Program-made: the position numbers and the translations under genes
Part shown: positions 47,018-56,900 of the stretch, piece after piece
How positions within the stretch are numbered: the first letter of the stretch is position 1
How the letters are laid out: every line of letters begins with the position of its first letter
Notes under the pieces: model-generated
The model's input: only the letters and a program-made list of their open reading frames with translations
The model's database searches: none
Told to the model about the DNA's origin: nothing
Assembly (NCBI RefSeq): GCF_024137865.1
Contig: NZ_CP099960.1
Span: 806,001-870,000, forward strand
From: Moraxella sp. FZFQ2102
GTDB taxonomy: Bacteria; Pseudomonadota; Gammaproteobacteria; Pseudomonadales; Moraxellaceae
Direction: 5' to 3'
DNA: 64,000 bases

Positions 47018-47497
47018 ATGTACGAATGGCGAACTGGAAAACACTGCGTTTTTAAAAATACCTATCATCTTGTGTTTGTCACAAAATACCGTCGTGGCGT
47101 GTTTGATGATGAGCTGCTAAAACACTGTGAGGCGGTTATCAAAGAAACCTGCTTACAGATGGACTGTGAATTGCATGAGTTTAATGGTGAAGACGACCAT
47201 ATCCACATACTAATCAGCACCCCTCCAAAGCACGCTGTCAGCAATGTGGTGGGTAAACTTAAAGGCAAAAGCGCCTACAGTTTAAAAAAGCACTATCTGG
47301 ATAGAATAAAACCCTATCTATGGGGTCATCATTTCTGGTCTGGTAGTTATTGCTGTGTATCGGTGGGTAGTGCAACCTTAGACACTGTTAAACAGTATAT
47401 AGAACATCAGCAGCGACCAGTCTCAGAGGACGCTGCCAAGCGCTCACAAAGGGCTGCTAAACCGAACAGAAAACAACGCCCCTTGACCCCGACCTAA
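47018..47497 (+). CDS. tnpA: IS200/IS605 Y1 (HUH) transposase
   Basis: This 159-residue single-strand transposase has the HUH pair in EDDHIHILI and the catalytic Tyr in TVKQYIEHQ. It cuts and joins the hairpin ends of the element. The usual YHLVFVTKYRR and FWSGSYCCVSVG regions are present. The C-terminal ~25 residues are an unusual basic tail (RSQRAAKPNRKQR), probably read through the hairpin end. Confidence 0.9.
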   Translation: MYEWRTGKHCVFKNTYHLVFVTKYRRGVFDDELLKHCEAVIKETCLQMDCELHEFNGEDDHIHILISTPPKHAVSNVVGKLKGKSAYSLKKHYLDRIKPYLWGHHFWSGSYCCVSVGSATLDTVKQYIEHQQRPVSEDAAKRSQRAAKPNRKQRPLTPT

Positions 47498-47582
47498 AGG
47501 ATGGGGAATGCGGGGCGGGGGTGTTCAATGAACAAAAAGTGCATGATATCAAACCATTAACAAACCATCTATAAGCAAATTG

Positions 47583-48170
47583 TTAATATACCAAAAAGCG
47601 TCTGTCTCCGATGGCTTTGACACGGTTTGCCTCGCTCTCATAGTGGCTGATGTCGTTCTCAAGCTTGCGGATTTTCTCTGGCAGCTCAAGCATATAAGCG
47701 CGCGCTTCTTTTTCGCTCTTAAATTCCAGATTGTCGCCTTCTTGAAGTTTCTTAAGCTGATCTTGTAGTTTTTTTAAGTCGCGTTTGCCACTATCGACCA
47801 TGTTGCGCAGCTTATAGATGTTATGACCATATCGGTTGGCGATGTTCAGATCTTCTTGGATCTCGACTGGGCAGACATCGTTCAGATAGTTGCCGCTAAG
47901 CCCACGGCGATAGGCATTCGGCATGGTGCAATAGGTCTTTAGGCCCTTTTGTCGTCCTTGCTCCCATGTTTTTTGGTCAGGTACGACGCCGACACGGGCG
48001 CAGGCTTTGGCATGGTCTGCGATACGACCCCAGTCATAGCCTTGATAGCCATCGCGTTCGCCGATCTGTAGCCAGTCTGCGACTTGGCATTCTGCCTTGG
48101 ACAAGGACGCACACCCTGCCACTGTCGCCATCATCGCAAGAGCTGTCGCATAAACCACCACTTTCATCAT
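47583..48170 (-). CDS. DUF2799 lipoprotein
   Basis: This ~195-residue protein has a lipoprotein signal (lipobox VAGC) and the DUF2799 pattern DWLQIGERDGYQG...HAKACARVGV..DQKTWEQGRQKGL. A C-terminal coiled coil follows (about 125-180). The family's role is unknown; it is anchored in an envelope membrane. Of three nearby ATG codons, the one at 48170 has the best spacing to AAGGA. Confidence 0.8.
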   Translation of the reverse strand: MMKVVVYATALAMMATVAGCASLSKAECQVADWLQIGERDGYQGYDWGRIADHAKACARVGVVPDQKTWEQGRQKGLKTYCTMPNAYRRGLSGNYLNDVCPVEIQEDLNIANRYGHNIYKLRNMVDSGKRDLKKLQDQLKKLQEGDNLEFKSEKEARAYMLELPEKIRKLENDISHYESEANRVKAIGDRRFLVY

Positions 48171-48266
48171 ATCCATTCCTTAGCAAAAGTTCTGAGTATC
48201 ATTAACTTTACTACGCATCATTGTAGCAAATTTTTGGGGAAAATCCCATCGATTTTTAAGCCAAAG

Positions 48267-51185
48267 TTACTGATCGATCGCCTGCAAATCCACCGCTTGC
48301 AGGGCATCGAGCGCATCGATGAGCGCGCGGTATTCTGGGCGCATGGCGATGAACTGACTTGCACTGACCGCATCGACATCAGCGCGGCATTTACTTTCAA
48401 AGGCTTCTGCCGCCGCACGCAGTCGTGGTACGCCCGAATAGCGCGACGCACCGACCATGCGATGGCTGATTTGTGCCAATTTATCACGCTCGCGATCCGC
48501 CCATGCGCGCTCTAGGGCTTGTTTTTCGCTATCGGCGCTGTCGATGAGCATACCCAATAGCTTCATCGCAAGCTCAGGCTTATTCGCCGAACGCGCCAAC
48601 GCATCTGCCCAATCGACATCCGCCAGCGCATGACTTGGCGGTGTATCTTGGGCGACGATCGGTTCTTGGGGCATCGCACCAAAAATATCTGCAGCATCGT
48701 CCAGATCGTCGATTTCACTGGCATGACGCGACAGCCATTTTTGCAAAGTCTGCACCAGTTGTACCTGCCCGATGGGCTTGCCGACATAGTCATTGAGTCC
48801 CGCTGAGACCAAGCGGTCTTTCTCATCGGACAGTCCATGCGCGGTCAAAGCCACGATCGGCACAGGCTCAGACAGATGCGCCTGCTCGATCTTGCGAATC
48901 TGAATCGACGCTTCAAGCCCTGACATTCTCGGCATCTGCACATCCATAAACACCAAATCAATCGGCGGGCTGGCACCTGTGATGCTATTGGTCATCATTT
49001 CGATGGCATCAAAACCGCTGCTTGCTGTCACCACTTCGATGCCAAGCTCACCAAGCAGTGCATCGAGCACCAGCAGATTTGGCAAATGATCATCGACAGC
49101 GAGCACACGACAGCCATCAAAGCGCGCTTGGCGAGTGCTTTGGCTGATGGCGGTGTCGATTTGATTGCTAAATAATGCATACAACTGACGCGCATCCATC
49201 GGCTCATACAGCCCGTGAGTTTTATATTTTTCTAATAAATCTGCATCCATGCCGACTTGATAACCATAGCTAGCAAGCTTACCTGTATAACGCAAGCGAA
49301 TCTGACGCAGAATCGCACCGACATCATCTTTGGCGGCATCTTGACCGAAATAATCAACCAACACCCAATCAAACCGCACTTCTTGTTTATCAAGTTGTTC
49401 TAATAAGTCAGCCAGACCAATGGCAATGGTGATATTCACCGGTGTCTCTGCCAAGCTTGCGCGTAAGACTTGCAGCGCTGGCGCATGGTTGATCCATACA
49501 AGCACATTCATCGCAGGCAAAGTCGGCACGCAAGATAACAAGGTCGTATCACCTTGATCACCTGTGCCACCGATGTCTGTTGGCATCTCGAACCAAAAGG
49601 TCGCGCCTGCATTGGCGATGTTTTCGCTTTGATTATCAAAAAACCCAATCGAGCCACCCATCAGTAGCGTCAGCTGCTTGGAGATCACCAAGCCAAGTCC
49701 CGTGCCACCATAACGACGCGTGACCGACAGATCGCCCTGGCTAAAGCTTTGGAACAGCTGCGCTTTATCACTTTCGCTGATGCCCTTACCCGTATCTTCG
49801 ACCGAAATGTGCAACAAGCCTGTTTTCTCAGACAGCCCAACACGCACGATCACACCGCCCATATCGGTGAATTTGATGGCATTGCCCACCAGATTGGTTA
49901 AGATTTGCTTCACACGCAGGCTATCACCGACCACCGTCGTCGGCACATCACGATAAAACAGCACCGCCAAGCGCAGCCGCTTTTCTAATGCGGCAGGTGA
50001 CAGCATATCAACGACATCATAGACCACCGAATACAGATCAAAATCATGGCGATCCAATTCAAGCTTGCCTGCTTCGATCTTCGAAAAATCCAATACATCA
50101 TTTACCAAGGCCAATAAATGCGCGCTGGATTTTTTGATCGTTTGCACATACAGATCCTGCTCACTTGATAGACCTGATTTGCGCGCAAGTAAGTTGATAA
50201 AACCATCAATACTGTTCAGCGGTGTGCGCAGCTCATGGCTGATATTAGCAAGAAACGCGGTCTTGGCTTGGCTTGCTGATACGGCGGCGTCGCGCGCATT
50301 ACGAATGGAGATGTTCTGCATTTCCATCTCATCAAAGGCCTGCTGCAAGTCGCGTTCGGTCTCTTCGGCGTGGGTTTTTAGCTCAGTAAAACTGGTGTCA
50401 AGCCGCTTAATCGCGCGTGAAAAATCATCAAGCAGCAGCGCAAATTCGCCATTGGTCTTAAGCTTGGGTTTTTTGGATAATTGATCGGCGGTGAGTCGTT
50501 GCAGATACAGGCGCATCTCATAAATCGGCGCGATCCATCGCTTAGAATAGATATTCAAAATCAACAGCAGCAGCAAAATCGTTAAAAGCCCTGTCGTCGC
50601 AAGCGCCAGTGCCACACGATAATACGCGATGATCAAAGGCTGCTTGTCCATATCCACGAACAGCCAGTAGCGCTTATTATTAAAAATAATCGGCGTGCCA
50701 TACGCTGTGCCGACGACGGTCGGATGGCGCATGATTTTCTTGGCGTGCGTATCGAACGCACCCCACGAGCTGTCCGACTGCATCCCTGTGGTGATCAGCA
50801 CGCGCCCAACTTCATCCATCACCGCGACCCTAAGCACATGCTGACTGCGCGATTGTTGCAGCTGATTGAGCCAATGCTCGGTCGCAACCGTGGGGCTTGG
50901 CATCGGTGTGATGGTGCTGAGCGTGCTGCTTTGGTTCATCTCTTCGATCTGTAGATTCAGCAGGGCTTGTGCTTTTTCCAGATCCATCAACAGCGGACGC
51001 ACGATCGGCTCATAGCGCACCAACGCCGCCTGCGCCAAGGCATCTTGCTCGGACAAAATCGCGCGCCGCGTCTCGCTCATCACCAGATACGAACCCACCA
51101 ACGCCAACACCACAATCGGCAAAAACACCAATAAAATCAGCTGTCCATAGGCGCTTTTGACGCCATAACTTTTCTCAATCGACAT
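48267..51185 (-). CDS. Hybrid sensor histidine kinase, BarA/GacS type
   Basis: This 972-residue membrane kinase starts MSIEKSYGVKSAYGQL. It has TM1 (about 15-35), a periplasmic sensor of about 140 residues, TM2 (about 180-205) and a HAMP/coiled-coil linker. A HisKA motif FLANISHELRTPLN, a HATPase domain with GTGLGLVISKQL, a degenerate receiver-like stretch, a true receiver (VDDHLPN, FMDVQMPRMSG) and a C-terminal Hpt domain with the phospho-His in ISHRMVGASRYSG follow. This order is that of BarA/GacS, which controls the Csr/Rsm small RNA pathway. I start at 51185 because the upstream codons run into the divergent gabD region. Confidence 0.9.
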   Translation of the reverse strand: MSIEKSYGVKSAYGQLILLVFLPIVVLALVGSYLVMSETRRAILSEQDALAQAALVRYEPIVRPLLMDLEKAQALLNLQIEEMNQSSTLSTITPMPSPTVATEHWLNQLQQSRSQHVLRVAVMDEVGRVLITTGMQSDSSWGAFDTHAKKIMRHPTVVGTAYGTPIIFNNKRYWLFVDMDKQPLIIAYYRVALALATTGLLTILLLLLILNIYSKRWIAPIYEMRLYLQRLTADQLSKKPKLKTNGEFALLLDDFSRAIKRLDTSFTELKTHAEETERDLQQAFDEMEMQNISIRNARDAAVSASQAKTAFLANISHELRTPLNSIDGFINLLARKSGLSSEQDLYVQTIKKSSAHLLALVNDVLDFSKIEAGKLELDRHDFDLYSVVYDVVDMLSPAALEKRLRLAVLFYRDVPTTVVGDSLRVKQILTNLVGNAIKFTDMGGVIVRVGLSEKTGLLHISVEDTGKGISESDKAQLFQSFSQGDLSVTRRYGGTGLGLVISKQLTLLMGGSIGFFDNQSENIANAGATFWFEMPTDIGGTGDQGDTTLLSCVPTLPAMNVLVWINHAPALQVLRASLAETPVNITIAIGLADLLEQLDKQEVRFDWVLVDYFGQDAAKDDVGAILRQIRLRYTGKLASYGYQVGMDADLLEKYKTHGLYEPMDARQLYALFSNQIDTAISQSTRQARFDGCRVLAVDDHLPNLLVLDALLGELGIEVVTASSGFDAIEMMTNSITGASPPIDLVFMDVQMPRMSGLEASIQIRKIEQAHLSEPVPIVALTAHGLSDEKDRLVSAGLNDYVGKPIGQVQLVQTLQKWLSRHASEIDDLDDAADIFGAMPQEPIVAQDTPPSHALADVDWADALARSANKPELAMKLLGMLIDSADSEKQALERAWADRERDKLAQISHRMVGASRYSGVPRLRAAAEAFESKCRADVDAVSASQFIAMRPEYRALIDALDALQAVDLQAIDQ

Positions 51186-51360
51186 AATCGCGCTACATTG
51201 ATTATTTGTAAGCACTATATCAAAAATTTGTAAAAAAAGCATCATTTTACTGATCGTGGCATCACAGCTTTTTATTCTGCCAAGATGTGACATAGATTTG
51301 ATATAATGCCTGTAGCGGCTTATGCTTAGCAAGACCACTTTTTATAATAAGGAATGCGCC

Positions 51361-52824
51361 ATGACACTTGCCAACCACCTAAACAACCCCACTCTTATCC
51401 GCGAAGCCTGCCACATAGATGGCAAATGGACAACCGCCCAAAGTGGCAAAACCATTGACATCACCAATCCATTTGATGGCTCGTATCTTGGCTGTGTGCC
51501 TGATTTATCCGCCGATGAAGTGCGTATTGCGGTTACTGCTGCCGATACTGCCCAAAAAACATGGGCAAGACTCACCCCCAAGGCTCGTGGCGAGATTTTG
51601 CACAAATGGGCAGATTTGATTGATGCCAATATTGATGATTTGGCGATCATTATGACGCTTGAGCAAGGCAAGCCGCTGAGTGAAGCTCGTGGCGAAGTGG
51701 CATATGCCAACAGCTTTATCCGTTGGTTTGCCGAAGAAGGCAAGCGTGTCTATGGTGATGTCATGGCAGCCACCAACCCTGCCTTACGCTACACCATCCT
51801 AAAGCAGCCTGTCGGTGTCTGTGCTGCCATCACCCCGTGGAATTTCCCAGCGGCGATGATTACTCGTAAAGCCGCTCCTGCACTCGCAGCTGGCTGTACT
51901 ATGATTGTCAAGCCAGATAGCCAAACGCCATTTTCTGCCATCGCCATGATGGTACTTGCCGAACAAGCCGGTCTGCCCAAAGGCGTACTGCAAATCGTCA
52001 CAGGCGATGCCCCAACCATCGGCAGCGTGCTAACCAAAGATGAACGCATTCATAAGCTATCCTTTACAGGCTCGACCGCTGTCGGTCGCCTACTGATGGA
52101 GCAATGTGCCAGCACCGTCAAAAAACTCTCACTAGAGCTTGGCGGTAATGCCCCATTTATCGTCTTTGAAGATGCTGACCTTGAAAAAGCTGCTACTGGC
52201 TTGATTGGCTCAAAATACCGCAACGCAGGGCAAACTTGCGTCTGTGCCAACCGTGTCTATGTCCAAGACAGCATCAAAGATAAATTCTTAGAAATTTTTA
52301 AAGAAAAAGTTGATGCCCTAACAGTCGGTAACGGCATGACATCAGGCGTGGAAGTCGGGCCGCTCATCAATGATAAAGCCTTGCAGAAAGTGGAACATCT
52401 ATTAAACGATGCTTTGGATAAAGGTGCAACACTCATCACCGGTGGCGACAAAAATGATGCCAGTAAATTAACCTTCAACCCAACCATCATCAGTGATATC
52501 ACCCCTGAGATGGACATCTACCGTGAAGAGATTTTTGGCCCAATTGCGCCCGTATTCACCTTCTCAAGCGAAGAAGAAGTCATCACTATGGCAAACGATA
52601 CCATCTATGGCTTGGCAGCATACTTTTATACCAATGATCTGGGTCGCTCGTGGCGAGTATCTGAAGCTTTGGAATATGGCATGGTCGCCCAAAACACAGG
52701 GCTGCTATCCACCGAAGTTGCCCCCTTTGGCGGTGTCAAGCAGTCAGGCTTTGGGCGTGAAGGCTCAAAATACGGCATCGAAGAATACATCACCATCAAA
52801 TATTGGTGTGCGGATATTAGTTAG
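51361..52824 (+). CDS. gabD: Succinate-semialdehyde dehydrogenase
   Basis: This 487-residue NAD(P)-dependent dehydrogenase oxidises succinic semialdehyde to succinate. It has GYCAAITPWNFP-type cofactor motif AAITPWNFPAAM, FTGSTAVGR, the catalytic Glu in LELGGNAPFIV and Cys in NAGQTCVCANR. I use the ATG at 51361 after AAGGA. It diverges from the hybrid kinase gene. Confidence 0.92.
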   Translation: MTLANHLNNPTLIREACHIDGKWTTAQSGKTIDITNPFDGSYLGCVPDLSADEVRIAVTAADTAQKTWARLTPKARGEILHKWADLIDANIDDLAIIMTLEQGKPLSEARGEVAYANSFIRWFAEEGKRVYGDVMAATNPALRYTILKQPVGVCAAITPWNFPAAMITRKAAPALAAGCTMIVKPDSQTPFSAIAMMVLAEQAGLPKGVLQIVTGDAPTIGSVLTKDERIHKLSFTGSTAVGRLLMEQCASTVKKLSLELGGNAPFIVFEDADLEKAATGLIGSKYRNAGQTCVCANRVYVQDSIKDKFLEIFKEKVDALTVGNGMTSGVEVGPLINDKALQKVEHLLNDALDKGATLITGGDKNDASKLTFNPTIISDITPEMDIYREEIFGPIAPVFTFSSEEEVITMANDTIYGLAAYFYTNDLGRSWRVSEALEYGMVAQNTGLLSTEVAPFGGVKQSGFGREGSKYGIEEYITIKYWCADIS

Positions 52825-52837
52825 TATTCACCACACA

Positions 52838-52876
52838 AACAAAACCCCAAATCATCGATTTGGGGTTTTGTTTTAA
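52838..52876 (+). terminator. Bidirectional terminator between gabD and ompA-like gene
   Basis: caaaaccccaaatc (52840-52853) pairs with gatttggggttttg (52857-52870), followed by T residues. Confidence 0.9.
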
Positions 52877-52913
52877 GACCGCTATGTGTCTTGGGTTTGC
52901 ATTTGTGATTGCC

Positions 52914-53819
52914 TTATGGGCGAATCACTGGTGCAGTTTCACCTGGATTTAGGATACCTGAACCATCTACATCGACAGTCACACGGCGGTTAGGCTGTAG
53001 ACATTCGATCAGTTGTGGGCGTGGTAGTTTCATATCACAGGCTTTGATTTGTTCAGTTTCGCCTGCACCGTATGAACGGATTAGGTTCGCTGGGATGCCT
53101 TGGCTGACTAGGTAGTTCACCACAGTCTTAGCACGGTTTTGTGATAGGCGTTGGTTGTACGCATCAGTACCTAGTAGGTCAGTATGACCAGTAACGACCA
53201 GACCGTTTAGTTGGTCGAAAGTCTTCAGACGAGCTGCTAGCTCATCTAGGTCGCGACGACCTGCTGGTAGCATATCGTTTAGAGTGTGCTTGTCGAAAGC
53301 AAACAGAGCGTCAGCATTTAGCGTGTAGCGTTGTAGGCTTGGTGCTTTTGGTGCTGGTGCAACTGGTGCAGGCACTTCTTTTACAATGACTTCTGGCGCT
53401 GGTTGTGCTGGTGGGCAAGCACCATCCACAGGATCTACTGGGTTCCAGTAGAAGGTACGGGTGAACTTGTCTTTATCAAATAAGACTTTGAATTGGCAAG
53501 TGGTCACATCATCGGTACCCACACCTGGGGTATGGAAGTGGAATAGATAGTTCCACTCGCGTGGACGCCATACTTCATCATAGTGTGGACGGCCAAGTAG
53601 TTGGTATAGTTGGTCTTTGGTCATGCCAGCTTTGACTTCTTTTAGGCTGGCAAGATTTGGGAAAGTACCACGGTTTTTGTCAAAGGTGACAGAGTCCCAA
53701 CGAGGCCATACTGGGTTATCAGTTGTACCTTCAGCGGTGACTTTGGTTGGGGTAGTACCACAAGCAGTCATGGCAGCAGCTAGTGCTGAGACTGCTAGGG
53801 CTTTGTAGATGGTTTTCAT
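52914..53819 (-). CDS. OmpA-family lipoprotein with BamE/SmpA-like domain
   Basis: This 301-residue envelope protein has a lipoprotein signal (AAAMTAC). A SmpA/BamE-like region (VKAGMTKDQLYQLLGRPHYDE, about 62-82) is followed by a Pro/Ala-rich hinge, then a C-terminal OmpA peptidoglycan-binding domain (about 165-290: VTGHTDLLGTDAYNQRLSQNRAKTV, NRRVTVDV). It likely anchors the outer membrane to peptidoglycan. Strong promoter and codon bias suggest high expression. Confidence 0.9.
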   Translation of the reverse strand: MKTIYKALAVSALAAAMTACGTTPTKVTAEGTTDNPVWPRWDSVTFDKNRGTFPNLASLKEVKAGMTKDQLYQLLGRPHYDEVWRPREWNYLFHFHTPGVGTDDVTTCQFKVLFDKDKFTRTFYWNPVDPVDGACPPAQPAPEVIVKEVPAPVAPAPKAPSLQRYTLNADALFAFDKHTLNDMLPAGRRDLDELAARLKTFDQLNGLVVTGHTDLLGTDAYNQRLSQNRAKTVVNYLVSQGIPANLIRSYGAGETEQIKACDMKLPRPQLIECLQPNRRVTVDVDGSGILNPGETAPVIRP

Positions 53820-53973
53820 AAAAAAATTCCTTACAATGGAGGATTGGGCATCAAGTCATCTAAAAGACTAAGATGACCTGATACGATTATACAATTATTT
53901 GGCAGAAATATTCAAGAAAATATCTGTAAGATTTCTGCAATTATACAAAGTGATTACAAGTAATTACAAATAA

Positions 53974-56900
53974 TTACCAGAAGTAACCCAAGCCTAAGTT
54001 ACCCGCATTTTCATTTTGGGTATTGGTTGAGTACGCACCACGGAATAGCCACTTACCATTATCCGAGATCGATGTGAAGCCTACTGCCACACCAGTTTCA
54101 CCTTCGTACTGACCGACAGCCGCTACGAAGCCTGACTGACCTTCACGGTATGCCTGTGGCAAGCCCGCTGCTGCCATCGCTGATGCCGAGCCCGCCTTAC
54201 GGTTCGAGTCTAGGTCATCGATACGATTATTGACAGCGCCGATTTGCTGATTGAAGTTGTTCTGTACGGCATACAGCTGGCTACCATTGATCGCATCAGT
54301 CGATGATGGGCTGATCGCACCATTTGCGACATTGGTAATTTGGCTACCGCCGACGCTTAGGGCTGGTACAGCAGTATCATCGATCTTCTGACCTGCGCTG
54401 TTGTAGTTGCCGCCTGCGACCGTGGTTAGAGCTGTGTTGCCTGCATCACCACCGACATTGACTGTTGGTGCTGTGACTGACTGTCCAATGGTAATATTTT
54501 TTGCTAAATTAAACTCAACATCATTACTATCAGCAGCTTTAGTGATGACAACATTACCATCTGTGTTTTTCAGATCAACTGTGTCGCCTGGATTGACCGT
54601 GCTTGCATTCGTGCCATTTGCCAATAGACCAAAGCCCGAATTATTGATTACATCGACGATATTACCCACAGTTGCAACTTTATTGGCATTATTCGCATCA
54701 GCGATTGCCTTGCCTGCTGGTACTGTTTTGCCATCTGCATCTTTTGCAGCGCCATCACTCACTGATGCAACACCTGTCTCAACCTTGACTGAAATATTGC
54801 CCGTCGTTGGGTTGGTTACGATGGTTGCTGTTTCAGTGTTTTCAAAGTTCAGCGTGCCATCTTTGGTGATGATGGTCGGTGCAGGCATATCTACATACAG
54901 TGTACCATTGGTATCTGCTTTGATGGTCTTGCCATCAATCTTGGTGGAATAAGTCACAACGCTTGTCTTGCCATCTTCTGAAGTGACCGTAACTTGAGTG
55001 CCTGTACCTTGTTTGAACTGTACATTGTCAGCAGGATTGACACGATCGACACGCTCACCTGCATTATTTAGGACATTCCAGCCAGTTTGATTAATGGTAG
55101 TTGTGATATCACCGATAGTCGCTATACGACCTGCATCCACCGTTGTATTTGGTACAGCTTTACCATTTTCATCAACTTTTGATGTACCCGTATTGACATT
55201 TACCGAGACATTACCTGTGGTTTGATTGACTTCAATTCTTGTCGTATTGGTATTCTCAAGGTTGATCGGACCTTCTTTGGTGATAATCACTGGCGCAGGT
55301 GTGATGGCGGTTAGCTTGCCATCTTCGCCGATGGTGATGGTCTTGTCATCGACATTGATATCAAAGGTAACATTGCTTTGAGTGCCGTTGGTGTAATCAA
55401 TACGAGCAGTTGTACCAGTACCGTTGACAAAAGCAACGGTGTCGTATGGCTTAACAAAGTCCACAGCTTCATCATTGACTTTTAGGTTCCAGCCTGCATT
55501 TAGGACATCACCTAGGGTTGCTGCATTAGTGCCTGAAGTCTTGGCAAGATCTTGCGCATCTTGTGCGGTGAATGGCGAACCATCATCTTTTGTCGGCGTC
55601 TTGGTTGGATTGTCACCAATACTTGTCGTCGGTGGCAAGACAGTGGTCAAGTTATTGATCACATTCTTACCTTCAGGCGTAGTCATGATGGTGATTGGGC
55701 TAGTAGTGATCAGCTCGCCTGCTTCATTCGTATAAGAACCACCGATGGTTGTGCTATTCAGCACAAGATCATCTTTGGTTGCATAGGTATAAGAAATCAC
55801 GCCTGTAGTCGTATTGATCTCTTGAGTAACTTGCATATTGTTACCAGCTTCGAAGTTCACCTGATCGCCTGGGTTAACCAAAGTATTTTTTGCACCACCT
55901 GTTGCTGTGGTTGAGTTGGTATTCCAGCCTGATGCATTGATCATATCAGCAACATTTTGAGCTGTCGCAACTGCATTACCTGCGTTTGTGATCGCAGCTT
56001 GTGCCGCATCTACGGCATCTTGAGCTGCTTTCTTCTCAGCTTCAGTTGCAGTATCAGGTAGTGCTGCTAGAGCTTCTTCAGCTGCTTCTAGAGCTTCAGT
56101 CAATGCTGGAGTTACAGGACCTGTAACTTTACCAGTTTGTACACCATCCACTTCTTCAGGGTTGATAACACCTGTGTTCACATCTACGGTGACATTGTTA
56201 CCATCAACTTTTACTGAGGTTGTTGGTGTATTCACAAAGTTCAGACCTGATGTGGTTGCATTTGCTGGATCTGCGTTAGCGGTAAATGTTGGTGCGATTG
56301 CAGAAATACGACTTACCACATTTTCAACCGGTTTTGCATCAGCTTTTGGTGTACCATCTGCATTTAGATCAGCTGGGTTGTAGAATTTATCACCAACTTT
56401 TGTCACAGTATTACCAGCGGCATCCACATAAGTGATTTCGGTGGTGGTGCCATCAACATTGATGTCAAAGGTAATATTGCTTTGAGTGCCGTTGGTGTAA
56501 TCAATACGAGCAGTTGTACCAGTACCGTTGACAAAAGCAACGGTGTCGTATGGCTTAACAAAGTCCACAGCTTCATCATTGACTTTTAGGTTCCAGCCAG
56601 CATTTAGAACATCGCCCACAGTCGCTGCATTATTGTACATCGCAGCAGCTGTGGTCGCATTTGGACCTGTTTGTGACTTGGTGTATTCCGTTGATGCAAC
56701 ATCACTAGGTACTCCAGTTGTTGCATTGATTGTCATGTCGCCCACATTATAAGTCGGCGTCAAGTTGCCTTTGACATTAGCCAAAGTTTTTGGTGAATCT
56801 GCAACATTATCACCATCATTCATCGAAGCAATCACATCACCTGCATCGACTGGGGTCGCTGGCGTCGCTGTGCCGTCTGCAACTTGCTCTGGCGTTGTAC

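Larger units (their letters stand above)
45397..47530. mobile_element. IS200/IS605-family element with divergent tnpA and tnpB
   Basis: A Y1 transposase gene (plus) and a TnpB gene (minus) diverge from about 46.95 kb. The tnpB-side end (45397-45590) contains several hairpins, including gttactgacac / gtcagtaac elements and ccaccccctaaagggcgtgg. The tnpA-side end includes a GC-rich hairpin region at 47485-47525. Both tips share a gaac..accccc-like pattern in inverted sense, as expected for hairpin-bearing ends of this family, which has no inverted repeats or target duplication. The exact tips are estimates. Confidence 0.75.
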
